From: an uncultured Paracoccaceae bacterium
GTDB lineage: Bacteria; Pseudomonadota; Alphaproteobacteria; Rhodobacterales; Rhodobacteraceae
Length of the DNA stretch: 33,238 bases
Assembly: GCA_947311485.1 (NCBI GenBank)
Contig: CAMZLM010000091.1
Span: 1-33,238 of the forward strand
Direction of reading: 5' to 3'
Positions 25,776 through 33,238 of the stretch are shown in pieces. The notes under the pieces are model-generated. The model was not told the origin of the DNA and did not search any database. It was given only the letters and a program-made list of their open reading frames with translations. Position 1 is the stretch's first letter, and each line of letters begins with the position of its first letter. A program made the translations under genes and the position numbers.

Positions 25776-27278
25776 ATGAAATGGCTGCGCACATTGCCGC
25801 TGTTTGTGGTTCTGCTCGGCATTGCTATCTTGTCGATGTATGTGCCGATGGCGCTGGCGATCCGGCAGGAAAACTGGCTGGTGGCCCGTACGCTGTTTTT
25901 CTATACCACCTTTGAATTCATTGTGGTTTCCATGATCGCGGTGGCGACATCCGGTTATGTCCCGCGCAACACCGCGCGCAGTTATTTGCTGACGGTTTTT
26001 GCCGCATTGATCACCATTCCCGCCGTGTTGGCGCTGCCGTTTGATCAGCTGGTGAAATCGGTCAACTTCTTTCAGGCCTATTTCGAAATGCTGTCCAGTT
26101 TCACCACCACTGGGGCGACGCTGTTTGACAATCCATCGGCCATTCCGGACCCGTTGCATTTGATGCGGGCGCTGACCGGCTGGATGGGCGGGTTTTTCAT
26201 TCTGGTGGTGGCTCTGTCAATTTTTGCGCCGTTGAATATTGGCGGATTCGAGGTTTTCACCGCCGCCAATACCGCCAAGGCCATGCCCCAGTTCGGCACC
26301 GCGCTCGCCACCCAACGGCTACAGCGCTACACCCGCCAGATTTTTCCAGCCTATACGGTGTTAACCGCTGTGCTGGCCTTTGTCCTGCTGGTGGTGGGCG
26401 ATCGCTCGCTTGTGGCGGTGTCCCATGCCATGTCGATCATGTCGACCAGCGGCATTTCCCCTGTCGGCGGTCTGAGCCACAGCAACAGCGGCATTGGCGG
26501 GGAAATATTGATGTTCCTGTTCCTGATTTTTGCCGTGTCACGCCATACCTTGCTTCAGGACAGGGACGGGCAGGGGCTGCGCAATTTACGCAAGGACAAA
26601 GAGCTGAACCTGATGCTGATTTGTCTGGTTATTTTGCCGATACTGCTGTTTTTGCGCCATTGGTTCGGTGCGCTCGAGGTTGACGCCCAAACCGATTTCA
26701 AAACCGCCATTTCCGCGCTTTGGGGCAGCATGTTTACGGTACTTTCCTTTCTGACCACCACCGGGTTTGACAGCGTCGCCTGGGGGGGAACGCGGGCCTG
26801 GTCCGGGCTTGGCACGACCGGGCTTATACTTATGGGGTTGGCGATTATTGGAGGCGGGGTTGCCACCACCGCCGGCGGGATCAAGCTGTTGCGGGTCTAT
26901 GCGCTGTTCAAACACGGCCAACGCGAGGTCGCCCGCCTGAGCCACCCGAATTCCGTTGGCGGCAGTTCCAGCCGCGCAAAGGCGATCCGCCGCGATGGCG
27001 CACAGGTGGCATGGGTGTTCTTGATGTTGTTCACGCTGTCGCTGGGGATCATTGCTCTGGCTCTGTCACTTACCGGCCTCAGCTTTGAGGATTCGCTGGT
27101 TTATTCGGTGGCGGGGCTGTCCACAACCGGTCCGGTGGTGCAAATGGCCTCGGATAGCGGATTGAATTACGCGCATATTTCGGATGCCGCAAAGGCGATT
27201 TTATGTGTTGCCATGGTGCTTGGCCGGCTAGAGGCATTGGCGGTGATTGCCCTGCTCAACCCGAATTATTGGCGCTAA
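25776..27278 (+). CDS. trkH: Trk potassium uptake channel subunit TrkH
   Basis: This 500-residue inner-membrane potassium transporter is built from four M1-P-M2 repeats. The four selectivity-filter loops can be read: SSFTTTGATLFD, MSTSGISPVGG, LTTTGFDSVAW and LSTTGPVVQ. The long hydrophobic stretches between them give about ten membrane helices. It works with the TrkA subunit encoded just upstream. The ATG has a strong GGAGGTG ribosome binding site. The gene ends with LGRLEALAVIALLNPNYWR, a usual TrkH terminus. No abnormality was seen. Confidence 0.96.
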   Translation: MKWLRTLPLFVVLLGIAILSMYVPMALAIRQENWLVARTLFFYTTFEFIVVSMIAVATSGYVPRNTARSYLLTVFAALITIPAVLALPFDQLVKSVNFFQAYFEMLSSFTTTGATLFDNPSAIPDPLHLMRALTGWMGGFFILVVALSIFAPLNIGGFEVFTAANTAKAMPQFGTALATQRLQRYTRQIFPAYTVLTAVLAFVLLVVGDRSLVAVSHAMSIMSTSGISPVGGLSHSNSGIGGEILMFLFLIFAVSRHTLLQDRDGQGLRNLRKDKELNLMLICLVILPILLFLRHWFGALEVDAQTDFKTAISALWGSMFTVLSFLTTTGFDSVAWGGTRAWSGLGTTGLILMGLAIIGGGVATTAGGIKLLRVYALFKHGQREVARLSHPNSVGGSSSRAKAIRRDGAQVAWVFLMLFTLSLGIIALALSLTGLSFEDSLVYSVAGLSTTGPVVQMASDSGLNYAHISDAAKAILCVAMVLGRLEALAVIALLNPNYWR

Positions 27279-27438
27279 ATTCATCCGGTTAACGAAAACT
27301 TGCATATTTTTCCCTGTAGCGGTGTAAATTTCGCTGGCAAATCTTCTATTTCTCTTCATAATCGGCCGGAACGAACTCAACGACAACAACATCCTGCGAC
27401 AGTTAACGTGGGGCTATAAAACTTAAGGCTTGAAAATA
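27279..27438 (+). promoter_or_regulatory. 160-bp leader of hfq with possible promoters
   Basis: The gap between trkH and hfq is AT-richer than its neighbours. Two weak promoter candidates are seen: TTGCAT, 17 nt, TGTAAA near 27300-27329, and a -10-like TATAAA at about 27415-27420 close to the hfq start. No clear terminator follows trkH. An independent hfq promoter here is likely but not proven. Confidence 0.35.
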
Positions 27439-27675
27439 ATGGCTGCCGATCGACAAAACCTGCAAGACGCGTTTTTAAACAACGTGCGTAAATCAAAAAT
27501 TTCCGTGACGATCTTTCTGATCAACGGGGTTAAACTTCAGGGGATTATCACCTGGTTTGACAATTTCTGCGTGCTGCTGCGCCGGGATGGGCAATCGCAA
27601 CTGGTGTATAAACACGCGATTTCCACCATCATGCCGAGCCAACCTGTGCAGCTCTATGACGGAGAAGACAGCTGA
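27439..27675 (+). CDS. hfq: RNA chaperone Hfq
   Basis: This 78-residue Sm-like RNA-binding protein forms hexamers that help small RNAs pair with mRNAs. The Sm1 region [23 protein letters not shown] and the Sm2 region [16 protein letters not shown] are intact, including the YKHAIS motif and the N-terminal QNLQDAFLN that lines the proximal RNA site. The ATG at 27439 has TAAGG about 10 nt upstream. The track's start at 27430 is a TTG placed too near that site. The C-terminal tail is very short, as in alphaproteobacteria. The stop codon overlaps the proposed hflX start. Confidence 0.97.
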   Translation: MAADRQNLQDAFLNNVRKSKISVTIFLINGVKLQGIITWFDNFCVLLRRDGQSQLVYKHAISTIMPSQPVQLYDGEDS

Positions 27676-28955
27676 GCGATTCCGTAACGCGCGTTTGCGT
27701 TATCCATCCGGAAATCCCCGGTAAATTCACCCGACGCACCCCTGAACATGCCTTGGCCGAGGCCGTTTCGCTCGCCCATGCGCTGGAACTGGATGTGGCG
27801 TTTGATCTGGTGGTCAAGCTGCGCAAGCCCCATGCGGGTTTGTTGTTTGGCAAGGGAAAACTGGAGGAGCTGGCAGGGATACTGTCAGCCGAGGATATTC
27901 AGCTGGTGTTGATCGACGGGCCTGTTTCGCCGATCCAGCAACGCAATCTGGAAAAACACTGGGGGGTCAAGGTTCTTGACCGTACTGGCCTGATCCTCGA
28001 AATTTTCGGCGAGCGTGCCCGCACGCGTGAAGGTGTGTTGCAGGTCGATCTTGCCGCGCTGGAATACCAGAAATCCCGTCTGGTTCGCAGCTGGACCCAT
28101 CTGGAACGGCAACGGGGGACCGGTGGCGGGGCAGGTGGCACAGTGGGCGGTTCCGGTGAATCGCAGCTGGAATCCGACCGTCGCGCCATTGATGACGCGA
28201 TTGTTCGCCTGCGCAAGCAATTGATAAAGGTAGAGAAAACCCGCACCCTGCACCGCGCGGCGCGGGCCAAGGTACCCTATCCGATTGTAGCGCTGGTGGG
28301 CTATACCAATGCCGGGAAATCAACGCTTTTCAACACCTTGACCGGTGCCGAGGTAATGGCCGAAGACATGCTGTTCGCCACGCTCGACCCGACCATGCGC
28401 GAAGTGGAATTGCCCGAAGGCCAGAAAATTATCCTGTCCGATACGGTGGGGTTTATTTCCGAATTGCCGACCCAACTTGTCGCCGCGTTCAAGGCGACAT
28501 TGGAGGAGGTTCTGGACGCCGATCTGATCTTGCACGTGCGCGATATTTCGCACCCCGAAACCGAGGCCCAAGCCGCCGATGTGCGCGAAATCCTCACCAC
28601 TTTGGGTATTACCGAACGCGCGCAGGAACATTTGATCGAGGTATGGAACAAAATCGACTTGCTTGACGATGCCGCGCAGGAAACCGCGTTAAATCAGGCA
28701 AATCGCGACGATGCGGTTTTGGCCGTTTCGGCCACAACAGGGCAGGGCATGGATGCACTGCTTGCCGGGATTGAATCCGCGCTTGAAGACCCGATGATCA
28801 CCGAAGTCGTGCGCCTTGCCTATGCCGAGGGCCGGCGCCGTGCGTGGTTGTTTTCCCAAAATGTGGTCGACAGTGAAGAACAGGATGAATTGGGGTTTCT
28901 GGTCACTGTGACCTGGACCACCAAACAAGCCGCGCAATTTGCCAAACACGCCTAA
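27672..28955 (+). CDS. hflX: GTPase HflX, apparent CTG start
   Basis: This is a ribosome-associated GTPase that splits stalled ribosomes. The G1 motif GYTNAGKST starts near residue 210; [10 protein letters not shown] (G3), NKIDLLD (G4) and SATTGQG (G5) follow. The N-terminal nucleotide-binding domain has [14 protein letters not shown], with the glycine-rich linker [17 protein letters not shown] between. The track starts at a TTG (27753), but the reading frame continues upstream and encodes [22 protein letters not shown], which matches the usual HflX N-terminus. No in-frame ATG, GTG or TTG exists there. The likely start is CTG at 27672, overlapping the hfq stop (CTGA) with GGAG 7 nt upstream, giving 427 residues. 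A sequencing indel is the alternative. Confidence 0.9.
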   Translation: MSDSVTRVCVIHPEIPGKFTRRTPEHALAEAVSLAHALELDVAFDLVVKLRKPHAGLLFGKGKLEELAGILSAEDIQLVLIDGPVSPIQQRNLEKHWGVKVLDRTGLILEIFGERARTREGVLQVDLAALEYQKSRLVRSWTHLERQRGTGGGAGGTVGGSGESQLESDRRAIDDAIVRLRKQLIKVEKTRTLHRAARAKVPYPIVALVGYTNAGKSTLFNTLTGAEVMAEDMLFATLDPTMREVELPEGQKIILSDTVGFISELPTQLVAAFKATLEEVLDADLILHVRDISHPETEAQAADVREILTTLGITERAQEHLIEVWNKIDLLDDAAQETALNQANRDDAVLAVSATTGQGMDALLAGIESALEDPMITEVVRLAYAEGRRRAWLFSQNVVDSEEQDELGFLVTVTWTTKQAAQFAKHA

Positions 28956-28999
28956 AGCATCTCGCCTTTAACGCAGTGAAAACCGTTTTTTAGGCGTGT
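28946..28999. terminator. Inverted repeat joining the convergent ends of hflX and the ABC permease
   Basis: ACACGCCTAAA (28946-28956) and TTTAGGCGTGT (28989-28999) are perfect 11-bp inverted copies with a 32-nt loop. The left arm contains the last codons and stop of hflX; the right arm lies within the final codons of the permease. It could act as a bidirectional terminator or transcript-end stabiliser, though neither side has a clear T run. Confidence 0.45.
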
Positions 29000-29807
29000 G
29001 CGCGTGTTCGTCGATGTTCACATGATGGTTCAGCTTGCGTCCGAAATAGCTGAACACCGCGCCGATCAGCACCACTGAAATGATGAAATACACCGCCACA
29101 ATCGGATAGGCGACAAAAGGGTTAAAGGTTTTTTCCGCAAAATAATTGGCATAATACAGCGCGTCACCTTCGCGCCGCCACGCCGGAAACCCCGAGAAAA
29201 ACACCAGTGTTGTCGCATGAAACAGGAAAATCGCCTCGTTTGAATAGCTCTCCCAGGCCAGACGCAGCATGGTTGGGAAAATGATCCGGCGGAACTTTTT
29301 ATAGCCCCCCATCCCAAAGGCATCTGCGGCCTCTATATCGCCCCGCGGAATGGTCCGCAGCGCGCCGGCAAAGATTTCCGCCGTATAAGCTGCTGTATTC
29401 AAAAACAAAACAAAGGTCGCCCCAAGCCATGCTTTGGTCAGCCAAGCCGTTTGCAGCGTGACCGTGGTAAAACCGAGCGGAATATCCACGCCCATGCGGG
29501 GGATCTGGGTGAACAGCTCGTAAGCAAAGAAAAACTGGATAAACAGGGGGGACCCGCGAAATGCAAAGATAAACATGCGGGCAGGATACCGCAGCCAGAC
29601 CGGCCCGCTTTCCTTGGCCACGGCAAGTGCCACGGCAAAGAAAAATCCGAAAACCACTGCGATAACCGCAAAATAAACATTCCAGATCAGGCCGGACCCG
29701 ATCAACACCACCTGATCACACAGGCCGATATCGCCCTTGGGCAACAGGCGGTCACCCATTCCCAGCGCGCGCAGGCCATAGGCCGAGAGGGTGTCCAAAC
29801 AGCTCAT
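28968..29807 (-). CDS. Polar amino acid ABC transporter permease (HisM/HisQ type), second
   Basis: This 279-residue inner-membrane permease has about five membrane helices. The family EAA loop that contacts the ATPase is visible as GALRTIPRGDIEAADAFGMGGYKKFRRIIFP. The first ~35 residues are a non-membrane extension (GMGDRLLPKGDIGLCDQ), and a loop AWRREGDALYYANYFAEKTFNP interrupts the last two helices. It overlaps the preceding permease by 4 nt (ATGA) and is the last gene of the four-gene transporter operon. The C-terminal tail (EHAHTPKKRFSLR) is basic and cytosolic. The likely substrate class is basic or polar amino acids or opine-like compounds. Confidence 0.88.
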   Translation of the reverse strand: MSCLDTLSAYGLRALGMGDRLLPKGDIGLCDQVVLIGSGLIWNVYFAVIAVVFGFFFAVALAVAKESGPVWLRYPARMFIFAFRGSPLFIQFFFAYELFTQIPRMGVDIPLGFTTVTLQTAWLTKAWLGATFVLFLNTAAYTAEIFAGALRTIPRGDIEAADAFGMGGYKKFRRIIFPTMLRLAWESYSNEAIFLFHATTLVFFSGFPAWRREGDALYYANYFAEKTFNPFVAYPIVAVYFIISVVLIGAVFSYFGRKLNHHVNIDEHAHTPKKRFSLR

Positions 29808-30661
29808 CTTGCGCCTCCTTTGACGGTGGACATGCCCTTGGCAAGGCGGGTTTCCAGCCAGTCAAACACCTTTTGGCTGGCCCATGTGACGAACAGATAA
29901 AACACCAGCAGCGCCAGAAAATACCACATGCGCCAATCGCCATGCGGATAGGTAAAATAACTGGTTTTGGTGCCGCCGAGTTCACGCGCCCAATAGACGA
30001 TTTCCTCGATCCCGAGCAAAAACAGCAAAGGCGAGGCTTTGACCAGAATTTGCCACAGGTTGGACAGGCCGGGCAGGGCGTAAACCCACATTTGCGGCAG
30101 GTGAATGCGCCAGAATGTCTGGCGTTCGCTCATGCCATAGGCCCGCGCGGTTTCCAGCTGGTTCTTGGGTACAGCCATCAGCGCGCCGTAGATAATGTTG
30201 GCGGCAAAGGCCCCGAACACGATCGCAAAAGCCGTGATCGCCAGCGACAGATTCCAGGCATTGTGCATCCATTGCGGCGACGAACTTTGCGGCATTTTTG
30301 CAATGGCACAGACGACAAAATCATTGCCCTGATAAATTGGTTCGGCCCAGTCAGGGCATTTTACCTTATGGCGAACCAGTTCAACAAACTGATCCAATGC
30401 AATGGGAACAAACAAGAAAAAGGCAATATCTGGAATGCCGCGCACCATAGACGTATAGCCAAGGCCAAACCAGCGGATCGGCGTGACGCGTGAGCGGCGT
30501 GCCAACGCGCCCAGAAACCCGAACAGAATAATAAAGGGAACGGTCCCCGCCAACAGCAAGATTACGGTGCCAAAACTGGCATAAAATTGCATGTGTTTGG
30601 CCGTGGTCAGGTAACACCATAACCAGCCAAGGCCGTCGAGCAAGGAGGGGTCAGCACACAT
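29804..30661 (-). CDS. Polar amino acid ABC transporter permease (HisM/HisQ type), first
   Basis: This 285-residue inner-membrane permease pairs with the one encoded downstream. The EAA loop reads GALMAVPKNQLETARAYGMSERQTFWRIHLPQ. A long loop of about 45 residues with two cysteines (HKVKCPDWAEPIYQGNDFVVCAIAK region) separates early helices from the EAA half and is longer than in HisQ. The start is placed at the ATG 30661 (MCADPSLLDG). The track's GTG at 30697 lies in the loop of the intergenic hairpin and would add twelve residues; neither start has a strong ribosome binding site. Its stop overlaps the next permease start. Confidence 0.87.
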   Translation of the reverse strand: MCADPSLLDGLGWLWCYLTTAKHMQFYASFGTVILLLAGTVPFIILFGFLGALARRSRVTPIRWFGLGYTSMVRGIPDIAFFLFVPIALDQFVELVRHKVKCPDWAEPIYQGNDFVVCAIAKMPQSSSPQWMHNAWNLSLAITAFAIVFGAFAANIIYGALMAVPKNQLETARAYGMSERQTFWRIHLPQMWVYALPGLSNLWQILVKASPLLFLLGIEEIVYWARELGGTKTSYFTYPHGDWRMWYFLALLVFYLFVTWASQKVFDWLETRLAKGMSTVKGGAR

Positions 30662-30684
30662 GGGAATTGTCCCGTCAGACAAGG

Positions 30685-30711
30685 GAAAGGGCCACACGCG
30701 GCGGCCCTTTC
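30685..30711 (-). promoter_or_regulatory. Intercistronic hairpin between binding protein and permease genes
   Basis: GAAAGGGCC (30685-30693) and GGCCCTTTC (30703-30711) form a perfect 9-bp stem with a 9-nt loop, 12 nt after the binding-protein stop on the minus strand. No T run follows. Such hairpins in ABC operons are known to stabilise the upstream mRNA and cause higher expression of the binding protein than of the permeases; that role is inferred here. Confidence 0.65.
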
Positions 30712-30722
30712 ACATTCAGGTT

Positions 30723-31442
30723 TTAGTAAGGGCCTTTTACGCCATCAAACCATTTTTCAATCAGCGCGTTCAGCGTACCGTCTGCTTTGACGGCGGCAAT
30801 CGCCGCGTTCAGCTTGGCTTTCAGCTCGGTGTCACTCTCGCGCACACCCATGCCGACACCGCCACCGATGCTTACTTTGTCAGCGATTACGAACATGCCG
30901 TTGCTCTCGTCTACGAATTTTTGCAGATAGGAACCATCGGCCAGAACCGCGTCTGCCTCGCCGTTTTTCACGGCAGCAATGGTTTCATCCGGTGTGGCGA
31001 ATTCAACCAGCGTTGCGCCGCTGGACGCCACATAGGACGCCTGAATGGTGTTCACCTGAGCGGCAATAACGCCTTTGGGATCAAGTTTAGTATCTGCCAG
31101 TGTCATATAGACACTTGGATCCGGTGGGTAATATTCCGATGTGAAATCAATCACTTCGTCGCGTTCGTCGGTGATCGACATGCCGGCGATGATCACATCG
31201 TAGTTGCCCGAAACCAGATTGGGAATAATGCTGTCCCAATCGTTTTTCACCCAGGTGCAGTCGAGCTTGGCAACTTCACAAAGCTTGTCGCCCAATTCGC
31301 GCTCAAAACCGTCGATTTCGCCACCATCATTGACGAAGTTCCAGGGAGGGTAGGCACCCTCGGTTCCCATGCGCACGGTGTCAGCGGCAGTTGCCCCCGC
31401 CGAAATCGCCGCAATTGCGGCTGCGATAAGTAGGTTTTTCAT
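30723..31442 (-). CDS. Periplasmic amino acid-binding protein of the ABC transporter
   Basis: This 239-residue protein belongs to bacterial solute-binding family 3. A signal peptide covers residues 1-19 (MKNLLIAAAIAAISAGATA) with likely cleavage before ADTVRMG. The mature part shows the ligand-site elements GTEGAYPPWNF, EIDGFERELGDKLCE, DWDSIIPNLVSGNYDVIIAGMSIT and the ERDEVIDFTSEYY segment, typical of the Lys/Arg/Orn/His and polar amino-acid group. A strong GGAGGA ribosome binding site precedes the ATG. It lies between the ATPase gene (26-nt gap) and the permeases, from which it is separated by a hairpin. The exact ligand cannot be read out. Confidence 0.92.
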   Translation of the reverse strand: MKNLLIAAAIAAISAGATAADTVRMGTEGAYPPWNFVNDGGEIDGFERELGDKLCEVAKLDCTWVKNDWDSIIPNLVSGNYDVIIAGMSITDERDEVIDFTSEYYPPDPSVYMTLADTKLDPKGVIAAQVNTIQASYVASSGATLVEFATPDETIAAVKNGEADAVLADGSYLQKFVDESNGMFVIADKVSIGGGVGMGVRESDTELKAKLNAAIAAVKADGTLNALIEKWFDGVKGPY

Positions 31443-31467
31443 ATTTTCCTCCGTTGGTTATCTTTTA

Positions 31468-32247
31468 TTAATGGGTCGAGCTTAAGAATTGCTTCAAACG
31501 CTCGGATTTTGTGTTGCCGAATACGTCTTCCGGCGGGCCTTGTTCTTCGATTTTTCCCAGATGCAGGAAAATCACATGGCTGGCCAGATCACGCGCCATT
31601 TTCATGTCGTGTGTCACCAAAACCATTGTATTGCCTTCTTTGGCCAAGGCACGGATCACTTGCACGACCTCGGCTTCTGTTTCCGGGTCAAGCGCGGATG
31701 TCGGTTCATCAAACAGCATGGCCTCGGGACGCATACACAACGCCCGCGCAATGGCCGCCCGCTGTTGTTGCCCGCCTGACAGCTGCGCCGGATATTTGTC
31801 GGCCTGATCGGCAATCCCGACCTTTTCCAACAGTGCCATGCCGCGTTTGGCCGCCTCGGCACGGTCTTCGCCAAGGACTGTAACCGGGGCCTCGATCACA
31901 TTATCCAGAACCGACAAATGCGCCCACAGGTTAAACTGTTGAAATACCATAGAAAGGTCGGTGCGCAACCGGCGGACCTGATCCTTGTCCGACGGAACAC
32001 GACCGGCCTTGCCCGGTTTCCAGCACACCGGTTCGCCCTTGATTTTAATCTCGCCTGCCTGAGAATTTTCAAGCAGGTTAATACAGCGCAACAGGGTGCT
32101 TTTGCCGGAACCGGACGACCCGATCAATACCACAACGTCCCCCGCATGGGCGGTTAAATCAACACCTTTGATCACCTCCACGGCACCATAACTTTTATGA
32201 ATATCGGTCAGTTGAATGACAGGTTCTGTTGGGGGTATGTTCGACAA
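31468..32247 (-). CDS. Polar amino acid ABC transporter ATP-binding protein
   Basis: This ATPase has all ABC motifs: Walker A GSSGSGKST, Q-loop VFQQFNLWAH, signature LSGGQQQRAAIARAL, Walker B MLFDEPTSALD and the switch histidine in VTHDM. It powers the two permeases and binding protein encoded downstream. Family proteins are about 250-260 residues. The track's ATG at 32331 adds 28 residues (CFGFYDSLSVDS) with no family likeness and would cover a promoter-like sequence. A TTG at 32247 gives 259 residues starting at SNIPPTEPVIQL and has CGGAA upstream, so it is preferred. The choice of start is uncertain; the function is not. Confidence 0.9.
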   Translation of the reverse strand: MSNIPPTEPVIQLTDIHKSYGAVEVIKGVDLTAHAGDVVVLIGSSGSGKSTLLRCINLLENSQAGEIKIKGEPVCWKPGKAGRVPSDKDQVRRLRTDLSMVFQQFNLWAHLSVLDNVIEAPVTVLGEDRAEAAKRGMALLEKVGIADQADKYPAQLSGGQQQRAAIARALCMRPEAMLFDEPTSALDPETEAEVVQVIRALAKEGNTMVLVTHDMKMARDLASHVIFLHLGKIEEQGPPEDVFGNTKSERLKQFLSSTH

Positions 32248-32265
32248 AAGTATGTTCCGTTTTTT

Positions 32266-32292
32266 CTTATATGATTGGTTTGATCCGACCAA
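32266..32292 (-). promoter_or_regulatory. Possible promoter of the amino acid transporter operon
   Basis: On the minus strand TATAAG (32271-32266) is a good -10-like hexamer about 19 nt before the TTG start; TTGGTC lies 15 nt upstream of it, a weak and closely spaced -35. A better TTGACT lies 23 nt upstream but is too far away. Local AT content is higher than in the flanking genes. Confidence 0.4.
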
Positions 32293-32338
32293 AGAGTCAA
32301 CCGAAAGCGAGTCATAAAACCCAAAACACATGCTTCGC

Positions 32339-33238
32339 TTAAGTAACTTCGTTTTTCAGTTTAAATTCAGGCACATCCCACAGCCGTTTCGCCATAATAT
32401 CCTGCAATATTTCCACCGCCGCCATGACATCTGATTCGTCTACGTATAACGGGGTAAAGCCAAAACGCATGATGTCAGGGGCGCGGAAATCACCGATAAC
32501 ACCCCGTGAAATGAGCGCCTGTATCGCCGCATAACCTTCTGAAAAATGGAACGAAACTTGTGAACCTCGTTGTTGCGCATCGCGCGGGCTGGCCAGGGTC
32601 AGGGCAGGGCAGCGGGCCTCGACTTCACGGATGAACAAATCACTCAGCACAATCGAACGTGCCCGCAAATCCTGCATATCCACATCATCCCAAAGATCCA
32701 GCGCCGCATCCAGAGCTGCGAATTGAATAACGGGGGGCGTGCCGACCCGCATACGTTCAATCCCGGCACCCGGCCGATATTCCAGATCAAATTCAAACGG
32801 TGCCTCGTGACCCAGCCACCCCGACAAAGCCGGCTCCACCTGATCCGCCAAGTCAGCGCGCACATAAATAAATGCCGGCGATCCCGGACCACCGTTCAGG
32901 TATTTATAGGTACACCCCACGGCAAATTCGGCGTTGCTGCCCAGCATATCCACCGGCAGTGCGCCTGCGGAGTGGGCCAGATCCCAGATCACCACAATGC
33001 CCAAATCTTGCGCCGCGCGGGTGAGGGCGGTCATATCGTGCAATCGCCCTGTGCGGTAATCCACCTGTGTCAGCATCAAAACCGCCACATCCGAATTCAG
33101 CGCATCGGCCACGGCCTCCGGCGCGACGATTTTCAGGCTGTGGCCCTGATCCAACGATTTTAACAGGCCTTGCGCCATATACAAATCTGTCGGGAAATTT
33201 CCCGTGTCCGACAGCACGACCTTGCGATCCGCGTTTAA
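32339..33238 (-). CDS. kynU: Kynureninase, 5' end cut by window edge
   Basis: About 299 residues of a PLP enzyme that cleaves kynurenine (or 3-hydroxykynurenine) to anthranilate and alanine in tryptophan breakdown. The frame is open to the window edge, where LNADRKVVLSDTGNFPTDLYMAQG matches the kynureninase family; the track's start at 33217 is an internal GTG. The PLP-binding part shows IVVIWDLAHSAGALPVD and the lysine motif CTYKYLNGGPGSPAF. The C-terminus has GDFRAPDIMRFGFTPLYV, which is characteristic. About 100 N-terminal residues must lie outside the window. It ends 91 nt upstream of the preferred ATPase start on the same strand. Confidence 0.93.
   Translation of the reverse strand, partial: LNADRKVVLSDTGNFPTDLYMAQGLLKSLDQGHSLKIVAPEAVADALNSDVAVLMLTQVDYRTGRLHDMTALTRAAQDLGIVVIWDLAHSAGALPVDMLGSNAEFAVGCTYKYLNGGPGSPAFIYVRADLADQVEPALSGWLGHEAPFEFDLEYRPGAGIERMRVGTPPVIQFAALDAALDLWDDVDMQDLRARSIVLSDLFIREVEARCPALTLASPRDAQQRGSQVSFHFSEGYAAIQALISRGVIGDFRAPDIMRFGFTPLYVDESDVMAAVEILQDIMAKRLWDVPEFKLKNEVT

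Noticed and set aside
24975-26159. 394-aa minus-strand ORF opposite trkA/trkH
   Set aside because: It spans two solid genes and has no domain signature.
1-33238. CRISPR array, prophage, transposon or defence island
   Set aside because: No regular repeat-spacer pattern, transposase, integrase or phage structural gene was found on either strand.

Overview
The window reads as chromosomal DNA of an alphaproteobacterium, most likely a Rhodobacterales (Roseobacter/Rhodobacter-type) heterotroph. The grounds are the dusB(nifR3)-ntrB-ntrC-ntrY-ntrX-trkA-trkH-hfq-hflX gene order, a fused ispDF, an NtrC that lacks the sigma-54 contact loop (known from Rhodobacter capsulatus), and dense operons with ATGA/TGATG overlaps. 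No organism name can be proven from the sequence alone.

Layout. (1) 37-112: tRNA-Val(UAC), then a tightly coupled four-gene set (coxD MoxR-type AAA+ ATPase, coxE VWA protein, an XdhC/CoxF-type protein, and a MoeA-like/MobA-like fusion protein). After a 175-bp gap comes the structural operon coxS-coxL-coxM, closed by a strong hairpin. The S-L-M order and the AYRGAGR motif in CoxL mark a form II (putative) carbon-monoxide-dehydrogenase-like molybdenum hydroxylase, not the Mo-Cu form I enzyme. The upstream genes look like its cofactor and maturation factors. (2) 8850-14329: housekeeping and membrane genes (parE, an exonuclease/endonuclease/phosphatase-fold protein, a small four-helix membrane protein, a MATE exporter, a CinA C-terminal family amidase). 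(3) 14316-15943: pgpA and bifunctional ispDF on the minus strand, continuous with cinA. (4) 16097-17101: an orphan LacI-type regulator. (5) 17166-28955: one long plus-strand block, dusB-ntrBC-ntrYX-trkAH-hfq-hflX, joining tRNA modification, nitrogen sensing, potassium uptake and RNA-based regulation. (6) 28968-32247 minus: a polar amino-acid ABC transporter (ATPase, periplasmic binding protein, two permeases). (7) 32339-33238 minus: the C-terminal three quarters of a kynureninase, cut by the window edge.

No CRISPR array, prophage, insertion sequence or obvious defence system was seen. The points most worth a second look are: the full coxDEF-type maturation set beside a CoxL without the copper cysteine; the fused MoeA/MobA-like protein in that operon; the altered AAA+ domains of both NtrC and NtrX; a predicted hairpin that pairs the ntrC stop codon region with the ntrY ribosome binding site; an apparent CTG start for hflX overlapping the hfq stop codon; and inverted repeats at several gene junctions. 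Most of the gene content is conventional for the group.
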